DNA from: Kitasatospora herbaricolor
GTDB taxonomy: Bacteria; Actinomycetota; Actinomycetes; Streptomycetales; Streptomycetaceae
Length of the DNA: 64,000 bases
Direction: 5' to 3'
Assembly: GCF_030813695.1 (NCBI RefSeq)
Contig: NZ_JAUSVA010000002.1
Span: 930,001 to 994,000 of the forward strand
The notes under the pieces were generated by a model that saw nothing but the letters and a program-made list of their open reading frames with translations, was not told where the DNA came from and did no database searches. Below are positions 52,436 through 61,348 of this stretch, piece after piece. Position 1 is the stretch's first letter; every line of letters starts with the position of its first letter. Both the position numbers and the translations under genes were made by a program.

Positions 52436-53629
52436 CTAGCGACGGCGCAGCGCGAGCGCGGCCAGCAGGGCCGCGCCGTCGGCGAGCACCGATTCGTCGA
52501 AGGCCGCCTCGGGCGAGTGGTTGTAGGGCGCGTCGGCCGGATCACGGCCGGGCAGAGTGGCGCCGAGGAAGAAGAACGCGCCGGGTACCCGCTGGAGCAC
52601 GAAGGAGAAGTCCTCGGAGCCGGCGAAGGGGTGCTCCAGCTCCACCCAGCGGTCCGCGCCGAGCAGGTCGCGGGCGGTGTCCGCGACCTCGGCCGCCGCG
52701 TCCGGCCCGCTGATCGTCACCGGGTAGTCCTGCCGGTACTCCACCTCGACGGCCAGGCCGTGCGCCGCCGCGATGCCCCGGACCACCGCGGGCAAGACCT
52801 CGGCGGCCCTCGCCCCCGCTGCCGGGGAGAAGCTGCGGACGGTGGCGACGAAGCAGGCCTCGTCGGGGATCACGTTGTGGGCGTCGCCGGCGTGGAAGGA
52901 TCCGACGGTCACCACCACCGGGTCGAAGACCGAGAAGGTCCGGGTGACGGCGGTCTGCAGCGCCGTCACCATCTCGCAGGCCGCCGGCACCGGGTCGAGC
53001 GCGGTGTGCGGGGAGGAGCCGTGGCCGCCGCGTCCGCGCACCACCACCCGCAGCCGGTCCGCCGCCGCGAGGATCGGCCCCGGCCGCCCCGCGACCACCC
53101 CGGTCGGCAGCACCGCCGAGGTCACGTGCAGCGCGTACGCCGCGCCCACCGGCCGGTCGGCGCCGGCGGCGGTCAGCACCCCCTCGTCCACCATGACCCT
53201 GGCGCCACCCTCGCCCTCCTCCCCGGGCTGGAACATCAGCACCACGTCGCCGCCGAGCAGTTCGCGCCGCTCGGCCAGCAGCCGGGCCGCGCCGACCAGG
53301 ATCGCGGTGTGCAGGTCGTGGCCGCAGGCGTGCATCCGGCCGGGGATCCCGGACTCCGGCGCGCCGGCCGGCGCCCGTTCCTGGACGGGCAGGGCGTCCA
53401 TGTCGGCGCGCAGCAGGACGGTCGGTCCGTCGCCGCCGCCGCGCAGCACGGCCGTCACCGAGTCCAGCCCGGTGCCGGTGGAGATCTCCAGCGGCAGGCC
53501 GGCCAGTGCGTCGAGCACCTTGCGCCGGGTGAGCGGAAGCCGCAGGCCCACCTCGGGTTCGGCGTGCAACGCGCGGCGCAGCGCGACCAGTTCGGGCTGC
53601 AGGGTTCGGGCGGCGTCCAGCAGGTCCAC
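52436..53629 (-). CDS. M20-family amidohydrolase/peptidase
   Basis: A 397-residue metal-dependent hydrolase; GTG start with GGGAG eight bases upstream. Zinc-site motifs: VLLRADMDALPV, GRMHACGHDLHTA, LMFQPGEEGEGGARVM, HNVIPDEA and FAGSEDFSFVLQ, with PYNHSPEAAFDE near the end. This is the hippurate/indoleacetyl-amino-acid hydrolase group (M20D). It removes an acyl group from amino acids or related amides. Single gene; substrate unknown. Confidence 0.9.
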   Translation of the reverse strand: MDLLDAARTLQPELVALRRALHAEPEVGLRLPLTRRKVLDALAGLPLEISTGTGLDSVTAVLRGGGDGPTVLLRADMDALPVQERAPAGAPESGIPGRMHACGHDLHTAILVGAARLLAERRELLGGDVVLMFQPGEEGEGGARVMVDEGVLTAAGADRPVGAAYALHVTSAVLPTGVVAGRPGPILAAADRLRVVVRGRGGHGSSPHTALDPVPAACEMVTALQTAVTRTFSVFDPVVVTVGSFHAGDAHNVIPDEACFVATVRSFSPAAGARAAEVLPAVVRGIAAAHGLAVEVEYRQDYPVTISGPDAAAEVADTARDLLGADRWVELEHPFAGSEDFSFVLQRVPGAFFFLGATLPGRDPADAPYNHSPEAAFDESVLADGAALLAALALRRR

Positions 53630-53789
53630 GGTGAGCTCCCCCTCGGGCGGTACGGACGACGGTGGGTGCCATCCTCCGCCCGGCGGGCCCGCGAGGACAG
53701 GGCTCTGACGCGATCGGGCCGCAGCGGCCGGGGGTGGCTGCGGACGCCGCCGGCGCGCCCACCGGTGGGCGGGTGCGGCCGGCGGCCGT

Positions 53790-54265
53790 TCAGACCGCGG
53801 TGGGCAGCGGCGGCTCCACGTCCAGGGTCCCGGTGCTGCGGGCGCGCGGTGCTGCGCGGCCCAGGTGACCAGCGCAACGGTGCAGGCGTGGTCGAGGTGC
53901 CGCAGACCGGACCAGTCGAGTTCGACGGCGCGGTCGGCCGGCAGCCGCTCCAGGGCGTCGAGTAGCCGGGGCAGCCGCAGGAAGGTGGCCTGCCCGGTGA
54001 GACGCACCCGCAGCGGGCCGTCCGGGTCCGCGGGGTCCTCCACCCCGATGTGCAGGTGCGAGGTCTGCCAGGCCGACTTCAGGACGGCCAGGCCGATGCC
54101 GGCCAGCACCCCTTCGAACAGGTGGTGGCGATGGTCGCGCCCGCGGTGGTGGCCAGCACCACGGCCTCGCCGCGGTGGTCCCGCCAGAGCGCGCCGATCC
54201 GCCGGACGGGGACGAGCTTCGCCCCGGCGTGCACCAGCACGGCGGCCAGCGCGGCGACGGTTTGG
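53790..54265 (-). pseudogene. Decayed C-terminal part of a SulP-type transporter with STAS domain
   Basis: On the minus strand TVAALAAVLVHAGAKLVPVRRI and GEAVVLATTAGATIAT form the end of the membrane part. Then, one frame away, FEGVLAGIGLAVLKSAWQTSHLHIGVED and a STAS-like part (TFLRLPRLLDALERLPADRAVELDWSGLRHLDHAC) follow. After TWAAQHRA a second shift leads to STGTLDVEPPLPTAV and a stop at 53790. At least two frameshifts and loss of the N-terminal half make this a pseudogene. Confidence 0.75.
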
Positions 54266-54301
54266 CCATGCGATGGTCCGTGGGCTGGAGATTGCGCGGG
54301 G

Positions 54302-54472
54302 TCAGGGGCGCTTCTCCTCGGCGCCGCCTTGTTTGTACACGGGGTTGTACTGCTGGCACTTCCGTACGGCTTCCGGGGGGAGTACGGAGCTGAGGTCCAG
54401 GCCGCCGCGGGCCTTGTCCACCTTGATGCCCTGGGCGCCGTTCTGGTTGAGGCAGTCCGCATACTCCTGCAT
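54302..54472 (-). CDS. Short hypothetical protein or fragment
   Basis: A 56-residue reading frame (MQEYADCLNQNGAQGIKVDK, then LPPEAVRKCQQYNPVYKQGG) with two cysteines. It is clearly protein-like and resembles pieces of small Streptomyces secreted proteins with M-x-x-Y-A-D-C-x-N repeats. No ribosome site, and the frame is open for another 250 bases upstream without good protein character. It may be the end of a lost gene. Confidence 0.45.
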   Translation of the reverse strand: MQEYADCLNQNGAQGIKVDKARGGLDLSSVLPPEAVRKCQQYNPVYKQGGAEEKRP

Positions 54473-54869
54473 GGATGCGAGCCAGCCGTTCCCTCGCCCT
54501 TTGCCCTTGCCGGATGCACATCGTGGGCCGTCGGCGCTCGTGGCGGGCAAAGGGAGTTCAAGTCGCGCACGAACGTGCCGATCACTCCCCGCACCGGGCA
54601 GGAACCGGACACGCAGCGTCGGCGCCCGCACGGCCGGGCCGCCCCGACCGTACCGGCCCCGCCGGGGGCGGCCCGCACGCCGCGCAGCCCGCCCGCGCAG
54701 CCCCACCCGTCCCGGTGGCCGCCCCGGGCCGTGGACCGTCATGGTTCGACCCGGATCGTCACGGCTGGGAACGGTTCGTCACAGCCCGGCACGGCGGGAA
54801 CCGGGCACCGGGGTCCGTCGCGTCATCTGCGGCAACGAACGAGGACGGCACGGACAGCAGGGGGATCTG
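54473..54869. other. Gap upstream of the DUF4232 lipoprotein gene
   Basis: 397 bases without a gene; must include the promoter of the lipoprotein. GC-rich; no clear elements. Confidence 0.35.
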
Positions 54870-55571
54870 ATGGAGCGACGTACGAACCGGCCGGGCACCC
54901 GTAGGACGGCGGCGACGCTGGCGGCGGTCGGCGCCGCGGCCGCGCTGCTCACGGGGTGCGGCCCCACCGAGGCCGGCGGTGCGGCCGGCCCCTCGGCCGC
55001 CGTGCCCGCACCGCCCGTCGGCACGAGCGCGGCGCCGAGCGCCGCTCCGGCCGGCAGCGGGTCGCCCGGCACCGGCGCGACGGCGACGGCCGGCAAGCCC
55101 TCGGCCTCCACCGCGCCGGGCGTGCTGCCGGCCTGCGCCGACGCCGACCTCAAGGCCTCGCCCGCCCGGGACGTGGAGCCGAGCCCGGTCGGCTCCTACG
55201 TGGTGACCGTGGAGTTCACCAACGTCGGCGGCCACGCCTGCGGCGTGAAGGGATTCCCCACCCTGGCGGGGGCCGGCCAGGGCTCGCCGGACAAGTCCCT
55301 GCCGCTCCAGGTGCAGCAGGTCGGTCCGGCGGTGGCGGTCCAGCTGCTGCCGGGCGCGAAGATGTTCACCACGCTCGGTCTGAAGCCGGTGCTGGGCGAG
55401 GCGGACGGCTACTGCCCGTCCGGCGCCGCGCCGTTCGCCCCGCCCTCGCTGGTGGTCGGGGTGCCCGAGGCGGGCAAGTACCAGGTCGGCCGGGAGGGCG
55501 GCGGGCTGTTCGCGACGTGCGACAAGAAGATCACCGCGACGGCGTTCCTGCCGTCCGTCGGCAAGAAGTGA
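54870..55571 (+). CDS. DUF4232-type lipoprotein
   Basis: A 233-residue secreted lipoprotein; ATG after AGGGGG. Signal peptide with lipobox LLTGC, lipidated at Cys30. A Pro/Ala/Ser/Thr linker (35-90) leads to a beta-sandwich domain with conserved cysteines and ADLKASPA, GSYVVTVEFTNVGGHACGVKGFPTL, FTTLGLKPV, the DUF4232 pattern. Function unknown; common in Streptomyces. Followed by a very strong hairpin. Confidence 0.85.
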   Translation: MERRTNRPGTRRTAATLAAVGAAAALLTGCGPTEAGGAAGPSAAVPAPPVGTSAAPSAAPAGSGSPGTGATATAGKPSASTAPGVLPACADADLKASPARDVEPSPVGSYVVTVEFTNVGGHACGVKGFPTLAGAGQGSPDKSLPLQVQQVGPAVAVQLLPGAKMFTTLGLKPVLGEADGYCPSGAAPFAPPSLVVGVPEAGKYQVGREGGGLFATCDKKITATAFLPSVGKK

Positions 55572-55608
55572 CCTGCCCGGCCCGGGGCGGGCGGGCGACC
55601 GTCCGCCC

Positions 55609-55667
55609 CTGAGCACCGGCCGCCGGGCCCGGGTCTCAGCAATCCGGGCCCGGCGGCCGGTGCTCAG
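55609..55667. terminator. Perfect 24-bp-stem bidirectional terminator
   Basis: 55609-55632 pairs with 55644-55667 without a mismatch across an 11-base loop. It lies between the convergent DUF4232 and LacI genes, 38 and 22 bases from their stops. Confidence 0.8.
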
Positions 55668-55688
55668 GGTCGGGGCTCGGGCTCAGGC

Positions 55689-56747
55689 TCAGGCCGACTG
55701 CCGGACCACCAGGTTCGGTTCGAAGATCACCGAGGTGACCGGGCCGGCCGGGTTCTCCACCCGGTCCAGCAGCAGCCGGGTCAGCTCGGCGGCCATCTCC
55801 TCCACCGGCTGGCGGACCGTGGTCAGCCGTGGCCGGCTGGCCAGCGCGGCGCTGCTGTCGTCGAAGCCGATCACCGCGACGTCATCGGGGATCCGGCGGC
55901 CCTGCTCGTGCAGGACGAACATGGCGCCCTGGGCCATCAGGTCGTTGCCGGCGAACACCCCGTCCAGGCCGGGGTTCTCGGCGAGCAGCCGCTCCATCGC
56001 GAGTTCGCCGCCGCGCTGGGTGAAGTCCCCCTCCACGCACGGGACGTAGGGGAAGCCGTGGCGGGCCATCGCCTCCCGGAACCCGGTCAGGCGGTCCTGG
56101 GCGGCCGGGACGCCGGCCGGGCCGCCGATCATCACGACCTGCCGGCAGCCGCGGGCGGCGAGGTGGTCCGCGGCCAGCCGGGCGCCGTCCCGGTTGGCGA
56201 GGTCGACGTAGCTGATCGGGATCGGCCGGACCGGTCGGGCGAACAGGACGACGGGCAGGCCGACTTCGACCAGCCGGGAGGGCAGCGGGTCGTCCGGGTC
56301 GGTGGAGACCAGGACGGCGCCGTCGGCGCCACCCTGCTTGAGGTGCCCGACCACCTGGTCCCTGGCCGCGGCGGTGTCGGCCACCATCAGCAGCGGGTGC
56401 AGTCCGCGCGGGCGCAGCGCGCCCACCACCCCGCTGAGGGCGCGGCCGAAGAAGGGGTCGGTGAGGACCCGGTTCCTGGCACTGTCCTCGTCCTCCACCT
56501 CGCCGGCGACGCCGGAGAGGACCAGCGCGATCGACCCGGCCCGGCGGGTGACCAGCGAGCGGGCCGCGCTGTTGGGGACGTAGCCGGTGGCGGCGATGGC
56601 CTCGCGGACGGTCTCCTGGATCTCCAGGTCGACGTTGCGGATGCCGTTGATCACTCGGGAGACGGTCGACCTGGAGACCCCGGCGACCCGGGCCACGTCC
56701 TCCAGGGTCGCGGGCCGGGAGGCGGCCGTTCGCAGGGCATCACTCAT
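55689..56747 (-). CDS. LacI-family transcriptional regulator
   Basis: A 352-residue regulator. HTH: ATLEDVARVAGVSRSTVSRVING, with DLEIQETVREAIAATGY as hinge entry. The C-terminal sugar-binding domain shows GADGAVLVSTDPDD, RGCRQVVMIGGPAG, DGVFAGNDLMAQGAM and DVAVIGFDDSSAA. TATAAA on the minus strand lies seven bases before its ATG, so the transcript may be leaderless. A box resembling the operators of the neighbouring discoidin gene is just upstream, suggesting self-control and control of that gene. Confidence 0.92.
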   Translation of the reverse strand: MSDALRTAASRPATLEDVARVAGVSRSTVSRVINGIRNVDLEIQETVREAIAATGYVPNSAARSLVTRRAGSIALVLSGVAGEVEDEDSARNRVLTDPFFGRALSGVVGALRPRGLHPLLMVADTAAARDQVVGHLKQGGADGAVLVSTDPDDPLPSRLVEVGLPVVLFARPVRPIPISYVDLANRDGARLAADHLAARGCRQVVMIGGPAGVPAAQDRLTGFREAMARHGFPYVPCVEGDFTQRGGELAMERLLAENPGLDGVFAGNDLMAQGAMFVLHEQGRRIPDDVAVIGFDDSSAALASRPRLTTVRQPVEEMAAELTRLLLDRVENPAGPVTSVIFEPNLVVRQSA

Positions 56748-56766
56748 AGCGGCTTTTATAGCATGG

Positions 56767-56780
56767 CGGAAAGCGCTCCC
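56767..56780. promoter_or_regulatory. LacI box upstream of the lacI-type gene
   Basis: CGGAAAGCGCTCCC matches GGGAGAGCGCTCCC at 12 of 14 positions. It starts 20 bases before the LacI ATG and lies close to the TATAAA element. It is related to the TGGGAGCGCTCCCA type known for CebR. Confidence 0.65.
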
Positions 56781-56911
56781 TGCTGCCCTTCGCAGGTGCG
56801 CCCGGTGCGGTGCGGACGGCCCGCCGGTGACCGGCGGGCCGTCCTTCCTCCGTCTCCTCCTCCTACCGGGTGGCCACCGGGGTGGCTCCGGTCGCTACGG
56901 TGCCGGCCGCG

Positions 56912-59497
56912 TTACGGGTACGAGACCAGGTTCGACGGGACGGTGCCGGTGCCCGAGGTCGGGTTTCCGGTGTTGTTCACCACGTGGTTGAACTGGCCGT
57001 TGCCGCCGAGCGAGTTCACCAGGACGTCGTGCAGCTTGACGCCCGGCTTGTTCGGCACCTCGAACCCGTGGTCCATCACGATGGTGGGGTCGACGTTGAA
57101 GTAGCAGTAGCTGCCCAGGCCCCAGCCCTCGTGGGTGTTGACCGAGTCCTCGACCTTGTAGGCCGCGTAGCCCTTGACGGCGCCGTTCTGGATGGCCGCC
57201 TGGTTGGGGGCGTCGTAGGCCTTCTCGTTCTGGAAGAAGATGGTCTTGCCGCGGTCGCCGAACCACTGCACGTCGTACTTGTTGAAGTGCTCGACGAACA
57301 GGCCGGTGGCCAGCACGTCGTTGCCGCGGACCTGCATGCCGTAGTCGGAGCGGTTGCTCTCCCAGCCGACACCGGCGCCGTGGTCGGCGCGCCAGATCCA
57401 GGTGTGGTCGACGATCGTGTTGTTGCTGTTGATCAGCATGCCCGCGGTGGCCTTGCCGGCGGTGACGCCGCCGACCCGGACGAAGACGTCCTGGACGGTG
57501 GTCGGGTTCGCCGAGTGGTCCGCGCCGGGGCCGCCGTCGCCGACCTGCAGCAGGGCGGGCGAGTTGGCGGTGCCCGCGTCGAGCAGCAGCCCGGCGAGCT
57601 TGACGCCGTCGACGTCCGCGACCTTCACCGCGGTGACGCCGTTGTCCGGGATGACGGTGGCCATGCCGAGGCCGAGGACCACGGTGTTCGGCCGGGTGAT
57701 GTTGATCGTCTGGTCGACGTGGTAGACGCCCGGGGTGAAGAGCAGGTTGAGGCCCTGCGCCAGCGCCTGGTTGATGGTCGCGGCGGTCGCGCCGGCCTTG
57801 ACCACGTAGAACTGGCTCAGCGGGAGGGACTCGCCCTGCGGCGCGCCGGCGCCCCAGGAGACGCCGCGCGCGTTGGTGCGCTTGGCGGGGGTGAACACCT
57901 TGTACTCGTTGCCGTCCAGGTAGAGGAACGGCTTCTCACGCGAGATCGGGGTGGTGTCCAGCGTGGTGTACGGCGGGTCCGGGAAGCCCTGGGCGGGGGC
58001 GCCCTGGACACCGGAGAAGGTCTGGTTCCAGACGCCGTTGCTGAAGCCGCCGATCGAGCTGTCGCGGGTGTACCACTGCTGCTGCGAGTAGTTGCCCACC
58101 TGGCCGTCGATCTTGCTGTCGGCGATGTAGCCGCCGCTGGCCCAGCCGTAGCTCGCCGGGGCGAGGTTGAGGCCGCCCTCGACGTGCATCCGGCGGAACG
58201 GCGCGGCCTGCGAGACGGCCCAGCGGTCGGTGCCGCTGACCGGCTTGAGGTGCAGGTTCTCTGCCGAGCGCCAGAAGTTCTGGGTGGCGTTGCCGTTGAA
58301 CCAGCCGGCGTCGACGGTCACGTCACCGTTGATGGTGGTGTCGTCGGGGTTCAGGCCCAGGCCGGCGATCGAGGTGTAGAAGCCGATCTGCGCGTTCAGG
58401 TTGCTGTAGGTGCCCGGCTTGAACAGCAGCGCGTAGCGCTCGGAGCCGAACTGGTTGGACTCCTGCTGGGTGAAGATCTGGTCGACCGTGGCCTGGATGT
58501 TCGGCGTGGACGGGTCGAAGACCTTCACGTTCGGGCCGAGGTCGCCGCCGCCCTGGACCGGCGGGACGGTCGAGCCGCCGCCGGTGTGCACGGCGAACTC
58601 CCAGAGGGAGTAGCCGTACCCGGTGTGGCGGTGGGTGCCGTTGAACCGGACGTAGCGGCCGGTGCCGCTGACGTTCAGCGTCTCGACGCCGCCGGTGCCC
58701 GTGGTGGTGCTGTAGACGGTGTTCCAGGTGGTGCCGTCGGGCGAGAGCTGGATCTGGTAGCCGTCGCCGTACGCCGCCTCCCAGTTGAGGTCGACCGAGC
58801 AGACCTGCTGGCTGGAGCCGAGGTCGACCTGCAGCCACTGCGGGTCGCTCGCGGCGCTGGCCCAGCGGGTGCCGGTGTTGCCGTCGAAGGCGGCCGAGGC
58901 GGGGGTGCCGCCGTTCTCCGTGGAGGAGGAGGTGGCCGGCTTGTTCAGCGCCGCGTTGGCGGTGGAGCAGGTCGGGCCGGTGCCGCCGCCGGGGGTGCCG
59001 TAGACCTGGAACTCCCAGAGGGAGTAGCCGTATCCGGTGTGGCGGTGGGTGCCGTTGAACCGGACGTAGCGGCCGGTGCCGCTGACGTTCAGCGTCTCGA
59101 CGCCGCCGGTGCCCGTGGTGGTGGTGTAGATCGTGGTCCAGGAGGCGCCGTCGGCGGAGACCTGGATCTGGTAGCCGTCGCCGTAGGCGGCCTCCCAGTT
59201 GAGGACGACCTTGTCGATCGAGGCGCTGACGCCGAGGTCGACCTGCAGCCACTGGGCGTCGGCCGCGGCGCTGGACCAGCGGGTACCGGTGTTGCCGTCG
59301 ACGGCGGCGGTGGCCGGGGTGCCACCGTTCTCGGTGGAGGAGGCGGTGACCGTCTTGCCCTGGGAGAGCAGCGTGCCGGCCGCGTTGGCGGTGGTGACCG
59401 GGACGGCCATGCAGAGGCCGGCGACCACGGCGGCCGCGGTGAGGGCGGCCGGGGCGCGCCGGACTCTGGAGCCTGAGCCTGCTGAGGTGAACCTCAC
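56912..59497 (-). CDS. Secreted protein with two discoidin domains and a parallel beta-helix domain
   Basis: An 861-residue exported protein; GTG start with GGAG upstream. A signal peptide (AALTAAAVVAGLCMAVPVTTANA) is followed by two F5/8-type C (CBM32-like) domains (about 42-167 and 178-305), each ending in YVRFNGTHRHTGYGYSLWEF. Residues 318-861 form a pectate-lyase-type beta-helix with many short repeats, GTYSNLNAQIGFYTS, PNTVVLGLGMATVIPDNG, and HTWIWRADHGAGVG. Close relatives are misannotated as adenylyl cyclase; a glycan-degrading or glycan-binding role (GH55-like) is likelier. Two LacI boxes lie upstream. Confidence 0.75.
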   Translation of the reverse strand: MRFTSAGSGSRVRRAPAALTAAAVVAGLCMAVPVTTANAAGTLLSQGKTVTASSTENGGTPATAAVDGNTGTRWSSAAADAQWLQVDLGVSASIDKVVLNWEAAYGDGYQIQVSADGASWTTIYTTTTGTGGVETLNVSGTGRYVRFNGTHRHTGYGYSLWEFQVYGTPGGGTGPTCSTANAALNKPATSSSTENGGTPASAAFDGNTGTRWASAASDPQWLQVDLGSSQQVCSVDLNWEAAYGDGYQIQLSPDGTTWNTVYSTTTGTGGVETLNVSGTGRYVRFNGTHRHTGYGYSLWEFAVHTGGGSTVPPVQGGGDLGPNVKVFDPSTPNIQATVDQIFTQQESNQFGSERYALLFKPGTYSNLNAQIGFYTSIAGLGLNPDDTTINGDVTVDAGWFNGNATQNFWRSAENLHLKPVSGTDRWAVSQAAPFRRMHVEGGLNLAPASYGWASGGYIADSKIDGQVGNYSQQQWYTRDSSIGGFSNGVWNQTFSGVQGAPAQGFPDPPYTTLDTTPISREKPFLYLDGNEYKVFTPAKRTNARGVSWGAGAPQGESLPLSQFYVVKAGATAATINQALAQGLNLLFTPGVYHVDQTINITRPNTVVLGLGMATVIPDNGVTAVKVADVDGVKLAGLLLDAGTANSPALLQVGDGGPGADHSANPTTVQDVFVRVGGVTAGKATAGMLINSNNTIVDHTWIWRADHGAGVGWESNRSDYGMQVRGNDVLATGLFVEHFNKYDVQWFGDRGKTIFFQNEKAYDAPNQAAIQNGAVKGYAAYKVEDSVNTHEGWGLGSYCYFNVDPTIVMDHGFEVPNKPGVKLHDVLVNSLGGNGQFNHVVNNTGNPTSGTGTVPSNLVSYP
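58597..59130 (-). repeat. Near-identical DNA repeat within the two discoidin domains
   Basis: The stretch from about 58597 repeats at 59011 (period 414 bp, 138 codons). About 90 bases (58620-58709 against 59034-59123) are identical, including silent positions, while the flanks diverge. This points to recent duplication or gene conversion inside the gene. Confidence 0.75.
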
Positions 59498-59945
59498 TGG
59501 GGCATCTCCTGCTGTGGGTGGGGTGCGGGGGATGGGGACGCTGTCGCGCGAAGCCGGTGCGGGGCCGGTTGAGCGGGACGCCTGACGGGTGCCGATGACA
59601 CCTGCGCAAAGAGGGCGGAGACCGCCGGAGGATCAACCGGTGCCTGCGCACCGGGACTCGGGAGAGCGCTCCCGGATGGAGTGTTGCGGTGGCGTATCCA
59701 GCGTGTCAAGACTGTGGACAGCACTTCCGGTGCGAATCAACTTGCCTGCGGAAAAAGGGTTATGGCGCCAGCTGCGAGCCGACGGGCCGCAGAAGCCGCA
59801 GGTCAGAGCCCCTGTCGGGAGAGCGCTCCCCCACCGCGCCGCCGGAAGGGCCCCACCCGGAGCCCCGAAGATCAGGAGGGGCCTCGGCCGGGGCGGCCGC
59901 CCGGCCACCCGGGGCAACCGGCCCCGGACGGCCGTCCGGCGGCGC
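59498..59945. promoter_or_regulatory. Upstream region of the discoidin gene with two LacI boxes
   Basis: 448 non-coding bases. GGGAGAGCGCTCCC occurs twice, at 59660-59673 and 59817-59830, 157 bp apart, which would allow a repression loop. Between them lies a more AT-rich segment (59690-59770) that probably holds the promoter. Confidence 0.7.
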
Positions 59946-61202
59946 TCAGCGCAGCGCCCTGGCCTCTCGCCGCCCGGGCTCCGGCACGTCCCCGCCGGAG
60001 TCCAAGAAGCGCGCCAGCGGCAGCGTCGCGGCGCCCACCGTGACGGCGTCCGGACCGAGCAGCCCGAGCTCGATCGAGGTCTGTTCGCAGGGGAAGCGCA
60101 GGGCGTACGAGCGGGCCGCGGCGCGGATCGCCGGCAGCAGGCGCGGGCCCAGCAGCAGACCGGCCCAGCCGCCGATCACGATCCGTTCCGGGTTGAACAG
60201 GTTGATCAGGTCGGCGATGCTCGCGCCCAGGTACTCGGCGGTCTCGCAGAGCAGCGCGTCGGCCACCGGGTCGTCGGCCTCGGCGGCGGCGAGCAGGGCG
60301 GCCAGGCCGGCCTTCTCGCTGGAGTCGGAGGCCTCCCCCCAGCGCTCCACCAGCGCCTCGGCGCCGACGTAGGCCTCCAGGCAGCCGCGGGAGCCGCAGC
60401 GGCAGAGCCGTCCGCCCACGTGGACCTTGGTGTGGCCCCACTCCCCCGCGCTGCTGGTGGCGCCGCGGTAGGGGACGCCGTTGGCGATCACGCAGGCCCC
60501 GACGCCCGAGCCGAACAGCGCGACCACGGCGTTGCCGGCGCCGCGGCCGGCCCCGAACCACATCTCGGCCTGACCGAGGGTCTTCGCGCCGTTGTCGATG
60601 TGCAGCGGCAGGTCGGTGCCGGCCCGCAGCAGGCGGCCGAGCGGGACGGCGTCCCAGTCGATGGTCTGGCCGTGCACCACCGCGCCGATGCCGCCCGGGT
60701 CCGCGGGGTCGGCCGCCGGGTCGCCCTGTTCGACGATGCCGGGCACCCCGATGCCGACGCCGAGCACCCGGTCACGGTCGGTCCCGGTGCTGTCCAGGAC
60801 TTCGGCCAGGCCGTCCAGGATCAGCTGGACCACGTGGTCGACGTCGTGGCCGTGGTCGGACAGCGGATGGTCGCTGGCGGCCAGCTCGGTCAGGGCCAGG
60901 TCGAACAGGGCCACCCTGACCTGCGTCTCTCCGACGTCCACCCCGATCAGGAAGCCCCGGTCGGCCGCCACCTGGAGTAGGACGCGTGGTCGTCCGCCGT
61001 CGGAGTCGACCGATCCGGCCTCCTCCACCAGGCCGTCGGCGATGAGTTCGCCGACCACGTTGCTGATCGTGCCCCCGCTCAGTCCGGTGTCCCGGCCCAG
61101 CTCGTGACGGCTGAGCCGGCCCTCGAAGTACAGGTGCCGCAGCAGCACCGATCGGTTGCCTCTTCGCAGGTCACGTACGGTCTGCTTGCTTCGCTCCACC
61201 AT
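59946..61202 (-). CDS. ROK-family transcriptional regulator
   Basis: A 418-residue regulator; ATG with GGAGGGAG upstream. N-terminal winged helix: GRLSRHELGRDTGLSGGTISNVVGELIADG. The ROK domain has the phosphate loop LIGVDVGETQVRVALFD, the zinc-binding set H-x9-C-x-C-x4-C in GHTKVHVGGRLCRCGSRGC, and FNPERIVIGGWAG. It diverges from a CUT1 sugar importer, its probable target, and senses a sugar or sugar phosphate. Confidence 0.92.
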   Translation of the reverse strand: MVERSKQTVRDLRRGNRSVLLRHLYFEGRLSRHELGRDTGLSGGTISNVVGELIADGLVEEAGSVDSDGGRPRVLLQVAADRGFLIGVDVGETQVRVALFDLALTELAASDHPLSDHGHDVDHVVQLILDGLAEVLDSTGTDRDRVLGVGIGVPGIVEQGDPAADPADPGGIGAVVHGQTIDWDAVPLGRLLRAGTDLPLHIDNGAKTLGQAEMWFGAGRGAGNAVVALFGSGVGACVIANGVPYRGATSSAGEWGHTKVHVGGRLCRCGSRGCLEAYVGAEALVERWGEASDSSEKAGLAALLAAAEADDPVADALLCETAEYLGASIADLINLFNPERIVIGGWAGLLLGPRLLPAIRAAARSYALRFPCEQTSIELGLLGPDAVTVGAATLPLARFLDSGGDVPEPGRREARALR

Positions 61203-61348
61203 TCGGACTCCCTCCTGGTCTGAATCTATCGCTGCGACAAGTCTTGACGCCAGCTTTTCTCACAAGTTAAATCACGGCCTGAAGTAAGCCTCACGGCTGA
61301 TCACTTCACCAAGGTCGCTCACCCATCCCCTGAGAGGGGAACTCCGCT
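61203..61348 (+). promoter_or_regulatory. Promoter/operator region of the CUT1 importer
   Basis: TTGACG (61244-61249), a 17-base spacer and TTAAAT (61267-61272) form a good promoter for the importer. ACAAGT occurs at 61237-61242 and 61262-61267, in direct orientation 25 bp apart, framing the -35 and reaching the -10, a likely operator for the ROK protein. On the minus strand TAGATT at 61223-61228 could be the ROK -10. Confidence 0.6.
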
